The position numbers and the translations under genes were made by a program. From NCBI GenBank assembly GCA_964520375.1, contig CAZFNQ010000017.1, positions 1 through 9,267 of the forward strand: a DNA stretch of 9,267 nucleotides. The letters run 5' to 3'. The DNA comes from CAZFNQ01 sp964520375. Lineage in GTDB: Bacteria > Patescibacteriota > Saccharimonadia > Saccharimonadales > JANWIN01. Of this stretch, positions 5,236 to 9,267 are shown in pieces. Every line of letters starts with the position of its first letter. The stretch's first letter is position 1. Under the pieces are notes generated by a model. It saw nothing but the letters and a program-made list of their open reading frames with translations. It searched no databases and had not been told where the DNA came from.

Positions 5236-5835
5236 TTACCGTCGTATAATCGACCTATTATCTAGTCGTTTGATAGTTTGTTGCCACCAGGCCTGGCCGT
5301 CTCGTATATTCCACATAGTAAGCCTTGCAGTCCGTTTCTCGTCTTCTTCAGAATTAATTCCCAAGTACATAAGCTTGCTAGCCATTATAAGAATACGCTC
5401 TTTTTGCAGCAGCTTCTTTAATTGTTCAGAGTCATAGGTACCGTGTGAATCTACGGGATGCATTGAAATACCGTATTCTTCTCCTAAAACTTTTTTAAAT
5501 GTCCAAAGACTTCGTTGTATATGCCAATCGGCCGTTACCACAATGAGACTGCGCCAATCATTAGGCTGTAAGTATTCCATTTTCACATAATGCGCATTTC
5601 CAACTGTATCATGGGAATGATCTTCAACTAAAGGCACCGGCCCGTTAGGATAACTTACCTCTGCATAGTCTCGCATCTGGCGGGCATCATGCCCAACCAT
5701 AATGACATGACCGACATCTAATGCAACCGCTATCTGCATAGCGTGACTAACCCGGTTCATTGTATCTTGATACAATGAACCAGTTTGTTTGTTAGCTCCA
5801 CCATTTAAAGCAACTACTACGTCTGGATTTGTCAT
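5236..5835 (-). CDS. DUF218 (YdcF/SanA-like) family protein
   Basis: The 199-residue protein fits the DUF218 family, a Rossmann-like fold that includes YdcF and SanA. Family marks in order are DVVVALNGGAN (5-15), EDHSHDTVGNAHYVK (71-85), which corresponds to the usual E-S-T-x-x-N-A block, and VVTADWHIQRSLWTFKK (99-115), matching the conserved V-T-x-x-x-H-x-x-R segment. There is no N-terminal membrane segment, unlike SanA, so it should be cytoplasmic. Roles proposed for the family range from nucleotide-cofactor binding to envelope integrity, and the sequence does not choose among them. It has its own promoter and an AGGAG ending 3 nt before the ATG. The cupredoxin gene upstream ends 107 nt away. 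Confidence 0.88.
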   Translation of the reverse strand: MTNPDVVVALNGGANKQTGSLYQDTMNRVSHAMQIAVALDVGHVIMVGHDARQMRDYAEVSYPNGPVPLVEDHSHDTVGNAHYVKMEYLQPNDWRSLIVVTADWHIQRSLWTFKKVLGEEYGISMHPVDSHGTYDSEQLKKLLQKERILIMASKLMYLGINSEEDEKRTARLTMWNIRDGQAWWQQTIKRLDNRSIIRR

Positions 5836-5856
5836 ATGCTCCTACAATTTATATAT

Positions 5857-5885
5857 ATTATAACAACTAATGCTAATAGTTACAA
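5857..5885 (-). promoter_or_regulatory. Promoter of the DUF218 gene
   Basis: On the minus strand TTGTAA (5880-5885) and a perfect TATAAT (5857-5862) are 17 nt apart. The start would lie near 5850, leaving a leader of about 15 nt with AGGAG before the ATG. This gene therefore has a normal short leader, unlike murB or the antitoxin. Confidence 0.65.
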
Positions 5886-5942
5886 ATATCTCTAATTGGC
5901 TAGGCCAAATCGGGTAGACCCAAGTTGAACTACTAGCAACGC

Positions 5943-6332
5943 TTATTTTACGATTACAGTACCGTTGATCTTAGGGTTCAGTTCATCATGATAGCCGTAG
6001 GTGCCGGCTTTATCGAAGGTGTAACGGTATGTCCCGTTGGGTGGTATTTTTGACATAGAATCAAGGCTAGGCAGCGTAGAATGCGTTCCATAAGGGTTGG
6101 CAGCAATCCGATGGGGCTTGTGGTCTAGGTTATGCCAAATTACGACAGTGCCAATATTCACTTTAATAGTACTGGGCGCAAATCCATCTTCGGTAATGTT
6201 GACGGACGCTGTTTTTGGCGGTGTCACAACTGGCGGCGTTGGCTCTTTATGGTTTAGATTCTTGATCAGCATAAAACCAAAGACAATAATGACTACGGCT
6301 GCTATTAATTTTGTGATATTGTTTCTACTCAT
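5943..6332 (-). CDS. Membrane-anchored cupredoxin-fold protein lacking the usual type 1 copper ligands
   Basis: The 129-residue protein starts with a short basic end and one hydrophobic segment (9-23), followed by a proline-rich linker, so it is probably anchored in the membrane with its domain outside. Residues 42-129 have the cupredoxin layout: VNITEDGFAPSTIKVNIGTVVIWHN, then HKPHRI with H74 at the first histidine ligand position, and AGTYGYHDELNPKINGTVIV at the end. In typical blue copper proteins the last block carries Cys, His and Met ligands. Here those positions are D116, N119 and I122. H74 and H115 remain, with H67, H71 and H84 nearby. Copper binding of the classical type is therefore unlikely; a different metal site or none is possible. 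It starts 8 nt after the large phosphoesterase gene with AAGGA upstream, so the two form an operon. Confidence 0.85.
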   Translation of the reverse strand: MSRNNITKLIAAVVIIVFGFMLIKNLNHKEPTPPVVTPPKTASVNITEDGFAPSTIKVNIGTVVIWHNLDHKPHRIAANPYGTHSTLPSLDSMSKIPPNGTYRYTFDKAGTYGYHDELNPKINGTVIVK

Positions 6333-6340
6333 ATATTTCC

Positions 6341-9250
6341 TTACTGCACGTTTATGGTTAGAACTGGTCGTTGAGACGCAATAGAAGATTCCTTGGTAGA
6401 ATAAGACACTTTATCATTGAACGTTGAACCGATCCTTATTGAATATGTACCGTCGGCAGTAATGTAGTTAGATAGGTCAACTAAGTAATAGTTGTTTCTA
6501 GTCACTGATCCAATACTAGTGATTAGTTGAGCACCACCGTCTGGCGAGTTGTTCCAGGTAACTGTTGCCTCGTTCCAGTTATTGTTTGTAACTGGGTGAA
6601 CGTTACCACCTAGACCAGACGAATCAGTAATCCATAGCCGTAACTTGGCGTCGGTAACCGTTCGGGTGCCGATACCGGTGACAGTGAACTTCATGACAAA
6701 CTGCTGTAGGGGTTTATTATCTGCAGTCATGATTGAATCTGAACCATATGATGAATCGGGTTGATTTTTGTGTATACCGGCATCATCCGATGGCGTGATG
6801 GAAATTATGGAAGGTGGTGGTTGGATAGCTGGTGTTGTAACGCTAATCTGGTTGCTATGAGCGCTCGGATTACCAGCGGCATCAAAGGCTACAATGTAGT
6901 AGGTATAGGTCTGGCTCTCTGTAACAGTAGCATCACCAAAAGTTATATTGGTTGTAGTAGCTATCTGCGTGTTATTTCGGAACACTTTATAGCCAGCTAC
7001 ACCGACATTGTCTGTACTGGCGCCCCAGGTAAGGTTGACTTGGGTAGGACTTGAAGCACTTCCCGTTAAACCAGTTGGCGCTGTAGGCGCTTGAGTATCA
7101 GGCTGCGCCGGTGTGGTTACTGAAGCTGTATTGCTGGCTGTGCTAACATTACCAGCGGCATCAAAGGCTACAACCGTATAGCTGTAAGCTGTGCTTGGCA
7201 AGACTGAACTATCTGAGTAGTTAAGCTGGGTCACAGTAGCGATCACTACATTGTTTCTAAGTACTCTGTAGCCTGTAACACCGACATTGTCTGTACTGGC
7301 GCCCCAAGTCAGATTGACATTTGTGGCCGAGCTAGCCGTGGCGGTAAGATTAGCTGGAGCGGTTGGCGCTTGACTATCTGGTGCTTGCGGCGTCGTGATA
7401 CTCAACGCATTACTTGACGGGCTTTTATTACCGGCTGCGTCAAGTGCCACAATTGTATAGCCGTATGATGAATTGGCTGATACCGAGATATCTTTGTAGG
7501 TCGTAGTAGTAACGGTTGCTAAAACGATATTGTCACGTATGACTTGGTAACCAGTCACACCGACGTTATCTGTACTGGCACCCCATGATAGATCAACTTC
7601 GTTGTAGACATTCTTAGTAGACACTAGATTGGTTGGGGCGGTGGGCGGCGTAGAATCGGCGTTTTTTACCGTCACACTAATACTGGTTGATGTAGTCGAG
7701 TTACCGGCACCGTCTGTGGCTTTAGCTTGGACGGTGTGGCTGCCGTCAGGCACGCCCGTGGTGTTCCAGTTTACTTGGTAGGGACTGGTGGTGGAGGTAC
7801 CAAGCAGCGCTCCATCGACTAAGAAGTCGACTTTAGCTATGCCGCTACCGCCACTATTATCGGCAGCTGAGGCGGTGATAGGTACGGTTGCACCGCTGAC
7901 TTGCTGTCCGGCAGTGGGTGAAGTAACAGACACAGATGGGGCAGTAGTGTCAGCACAGTTTTCGCCAGTACCAGTCGGTACGCAGGTATCGGATAAGAAC
8001 AAGACTCTATCCAAAGCTACACCGGACTCGCGGCCAATCATGGTAATGGTATGGCTGCCAGCTGTCATCGTGGCAGTCGTATGGGAGGTGGTACTGCCAT
8101 CTTGGTAATCTAACCATGTCCATGTAGTAGCTGGTAGGGCAGCGTTATCGCCTACAAGAATCGGACAAGCAGAATCTATTTGAATGTAGTAAGAATTATT
8201 AGTCGTGTCGGGTGCCATAATCCGGCTCCAGATGTGATAAGTTCCTTGGGTTGGCGTACTGATAACCATTGATGCCGTTCCAAGTGTGTTGGTTGGGTTA
8301 TTTTGACAACCGGTACCATTGTTAATGGTTACGGTAATTGGCGCAGAAGTTGTAATGTGACTACCAGTATCATAGGCTTTTGCAGTTAAGGTTTGACTGC
8401 CGGATAGCGCACTAGTGTTCCAACTAAAGCTATACGGCGAGGTTGTATCAGTATTAAGAAGCGTTGAGCCATCATAAAATTCCACTTTTGTAACACCGAT
8501 ATCGTCGGTGGCATTGGCTGATACCGTAACTGGGCTGGTTGTCAGGGTTGCACCGCTTGCTGGCGCTGTCAAATTAACAGCTGGTGGATTATCAACCGGC
8601 GGTGGTGTCGTGTTGAAAACTATCGGCCTAATATCCGTCCCAGTACTAATGCCACCTAGGTTGGAGGTCGGTGCCCCCAGTAGGTTGAGCCACAGTAAGC
8701 TCTCACCAGAGTAGCGGGGATTAACGGTAGTATTGCTAAACTTAGCGCACGTCCAGCAGGCAAACAAGTTAGGCTTAGGATTATCCTCGTCATACCAGAT
8801 CTGGACAAAGACCTTACCGGCCTTGTAGTTAGGTGAGTCAAAGATACCTTGCAGTCTAGGAGCTAGCCAACCATCGACAACACTATTGCCACAGTCATGA
8901 CCGTCATTACACAGGTTGGGGGTAATAAAGCTATAGCCGACTGGTGGGTTAGTAGTGGTACTGCCCCAGTTGAACTCTGTCAACGGTCTAACCTCATTGA
9001 CACAAGCCGCTTTATCTACAGGATCCCACATGTACATGTCCGGTATATGCTTAGGAGCATTACCCGAAGCTGAACAACCGGTGGTGGCACCCTCGACATA
9101 GGACTTACTCGGTATACCGGCATTGCGAAAGACTCGCTGAATGTTGTTACCGGTGTAACTACAAGAAGTTGACGGATCACAGTCATTATTAATGCCATTG
9201 GGATCATTAACTCCCGCCCAGCCCCCGATGTACTGAGTAAGAGAGTTCTC
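6341..9250 (-). CDS. Large secreted multidomain phosphoesterase-like protein (5'-partial)
   Basis: The frame is open from 9250 to the TAA at 6341; the first ATG is at 9037 (898 residues), but family similarity extends upstream of it to 9250, so 9037 is probably internal. Numbered from 9037: up to about residue 145 there is a phosphoesterase (AcpA/phospholipase C-like) domain, with CDPSTSC and APKHIPDMYM upstream and around the ATG, FITPNLCNDGHDC (37-49), and WYDEDN (81-86), the likely metal-binding DE. Then come a Big domain (148-240), a beta-sandwich carbohydrate-binding-like module (241-352), a second Big domain (363-458), three FN3 domains (462-550, 555-643, 648-736) and a DNRLRE domain (743-896). 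Cysteines lie in the first half, fitting disulfides outside the cell. The signal peptide would lie beyond the window. No C-terminal sorting signal is seen. The binding modules suggest attachment to a surface or polymer. Substrate is unknown. Confidence 0.88.
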   Translation of the reverse strand, partial: ENSLTQYIGGWAGVNDPNGINNDCDPSTSCSYTGNNIQRVFRNAGIPSKSYVEGATTGCSASGNAPKHIPDMYMWDPVDKAACVNEVRPLTEFNWGSTTTNPPVGYSFITPNLCNDGHDCGNSVVDGWLAPRLQGIFDSPNYKAGKVFVQIWYDEDNPKPNLFACWTCAKFSNTTVNPRYSGESLLWLNLLGAPTSNLGGISTGTDIRPIVFNTTPPPVDNPPAVNLTAPASGATLTTSPVTVSANATDDIGVTKVEFYDGSTLLNTDTTSPYSFSWNTSALSGSQTLTAKAYDTGSHITTSAPITVTINNGTGCQNNPTNTLGTASMVISTPTQGTYHIWSRIMAPDTTNNSYYIQIDSACPILVGDNAALPATTWTWLDYQDGSTTSHTTATMTAGSHTITMIGRESGVALDRVLFLSDTCVPTGTGENCADTTAPSVSVTSPTAGQQVSGATVPITASAADNSGGSGIAKVDFLVDGALLGTSTTSPYQVNWNTTGVPDGSHTVQAKATDGAGNSTTSTSISVTVKNADSTPPTAPTNLVSTKNVYNEVDLSWGASTDNVGVTGYQVIRDNIVLATVTTTTYKDISVSANSSYGYTIVALDAAGNKSPSSNALSITTPQAPDSQAPTAPANLTATASSATNVNLTWGASTDNVGVTGYRVLRNNVVIATVTQLNYSDSSVLPSTAYSYTVVAFDAAGNVSTASNTASVTTPAQPDTQAPTAPTGLTGSASSPTQVNLTWGASTDNVGVAGYKVFRNNTQIATTTNITFGDATVTESQTYTYYIVAFDAAGNPSAHSNQISVTTPAIQPPPSIISITPSDDAGIHKNQPDSSYGSDSIMTADNKPLQQFVMKFTVTGIGTRTVTDAKLRLWITDSSGLGGNVHPVTNNNWNEATVTWNNSPDGGAQLITSIGSVTRNNYYLVDLSNYITADGTYSIRIGSTFNDKVSYSTKESSIASQRPVLTINVQ
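6830..7654 (-). repeat. Three tandem FN3 modules with a 279-nt period
   Basis: Three FN3 units of 93 residues repeat at exactly 279 nt. The segment beginning at 7001 recurs at 7280 and, less exactly, at 7559. Units 2 and 3 (in protein order) share exact stretches of 29 nt (6999-7027 with 7278-7306) and 25 nt (6870-6894 with 7149-7173). The first unit differs more. This implies expansion by duplication, more recent for the last two. Confidence 0.85.
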
Positions 9251-9267
9251 TCAGGTATTAATCTCAG
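9233..9267. other. Right edge: in-frame TGA and imperfect inverted repeats upstream of the phosphoesterase similarity
   Basis: In the frame of the large gene, TGA occurs at 9251-9253, immediately before the family-like stretch ENSLTQYIGGWAG. The last bases contain GAGAG (9241-9245) with CTCTC (9248-9252), and CTGAG (9233-9237) with CTCAG (9263-9267). This may be a true nonsense or frameshift mutation, or an error at a contig end; the sequence alone cannot decide. Confidence 0.4.

Noticed and set aside
5890..5925. Terminator after the cupredoxin gene (TTGGC-TAG-GCCAA and GGGT-AG-ACCC)
   Set aside because: The stems are only 4-5 bp with 2-3 nt loops and no T-run follows on the minus strand.
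7788..8108. 106-residue plus-strand open frame, and similar ones at 6761-7054 and 8508-8714
   Set aside because: They are antisense shadows inside the large modular gene, whose repeated threonine and serine codons leave the opposite strand open.
8656..9207. Minus-strand alternative-frame peptides at 8656-8841 and 9016-9207
   Set aside because: They overlap the phosphoesterase frame, which has consistent family similarity through both regions. The alternative peptides have none.

Overview
The window looks like chromosome from a Patescibacteria/CPR bacterium, most likely Candidatus Saccharibacteria (TM7) or a relative. This rests on gene content and style, not on any database search: a MurA with an N-terminal helix-turn-helix domain, compact genes, a short HTH-DUF3467 protein, several promoters placed almost on the start codon, and a very long secreted multidomain protein. 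The standard genetic code fits, since TAA, TAG and TGA all end genes sensibly. Both edges cut through genes, so this may be a whole small contig.

Left part (1-3790), cell wall and one-carbon genes. A 5'-complete, 3'-truncated HTH-MurA fusion (minus, 924 to the left edge) is divergent from glyA (plus). glyA ends 17 nt from a convergent two-gene operon of murB followed by a DUF3052 gene (minus), joined by a TAATG overlap. MurA and MurB make UDP-MurNAc, the first committed precursor of peptidoglycan. GlyA supplies glycine and one-carbon units.

Middle part (3791-5163). A gene for an HTH plus DUF3467-like protein is divergent from murB. It is followed directly by two tandem arginine tRNAs (CCG and TCG anticodons), whose likely promoter begins at that gene's stop codon. 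A RelE/ParE-type toxin and its ribbon-helix-helix antitoxin lie on the opposite strand, with a promoter carrying a perfect palindrome in its spacer.

Right part (5236-9267), all minus. A large secreted protein (phosphoesterase-like domain, Big, carbohydrate-binding-like, Big, three FN3 and DNRLRE modules) is followed after 8 nt by a membrane-anchored cupredoxin-fold protein. A cytoplasmic DUF218 (YdcF/SanA-like) gene with its own promoter comes next. The large gene is open to 9250, where an in-frame TGA stops it, although family similarity starts right at that point.

The most interesting points are the HTH-MurA fusion with inverted repeats inside its own promoter, a TTAAC-N2-GTTAA palindrome found three times around glyA, two mutually exclusive hairpins in the glyA leader, repeated near-leaderless promoters, a cupredoxin without its usual copper ligands, and the modular surface phosphoesterase. 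No gene-free stretch exceeds about 160 nt.
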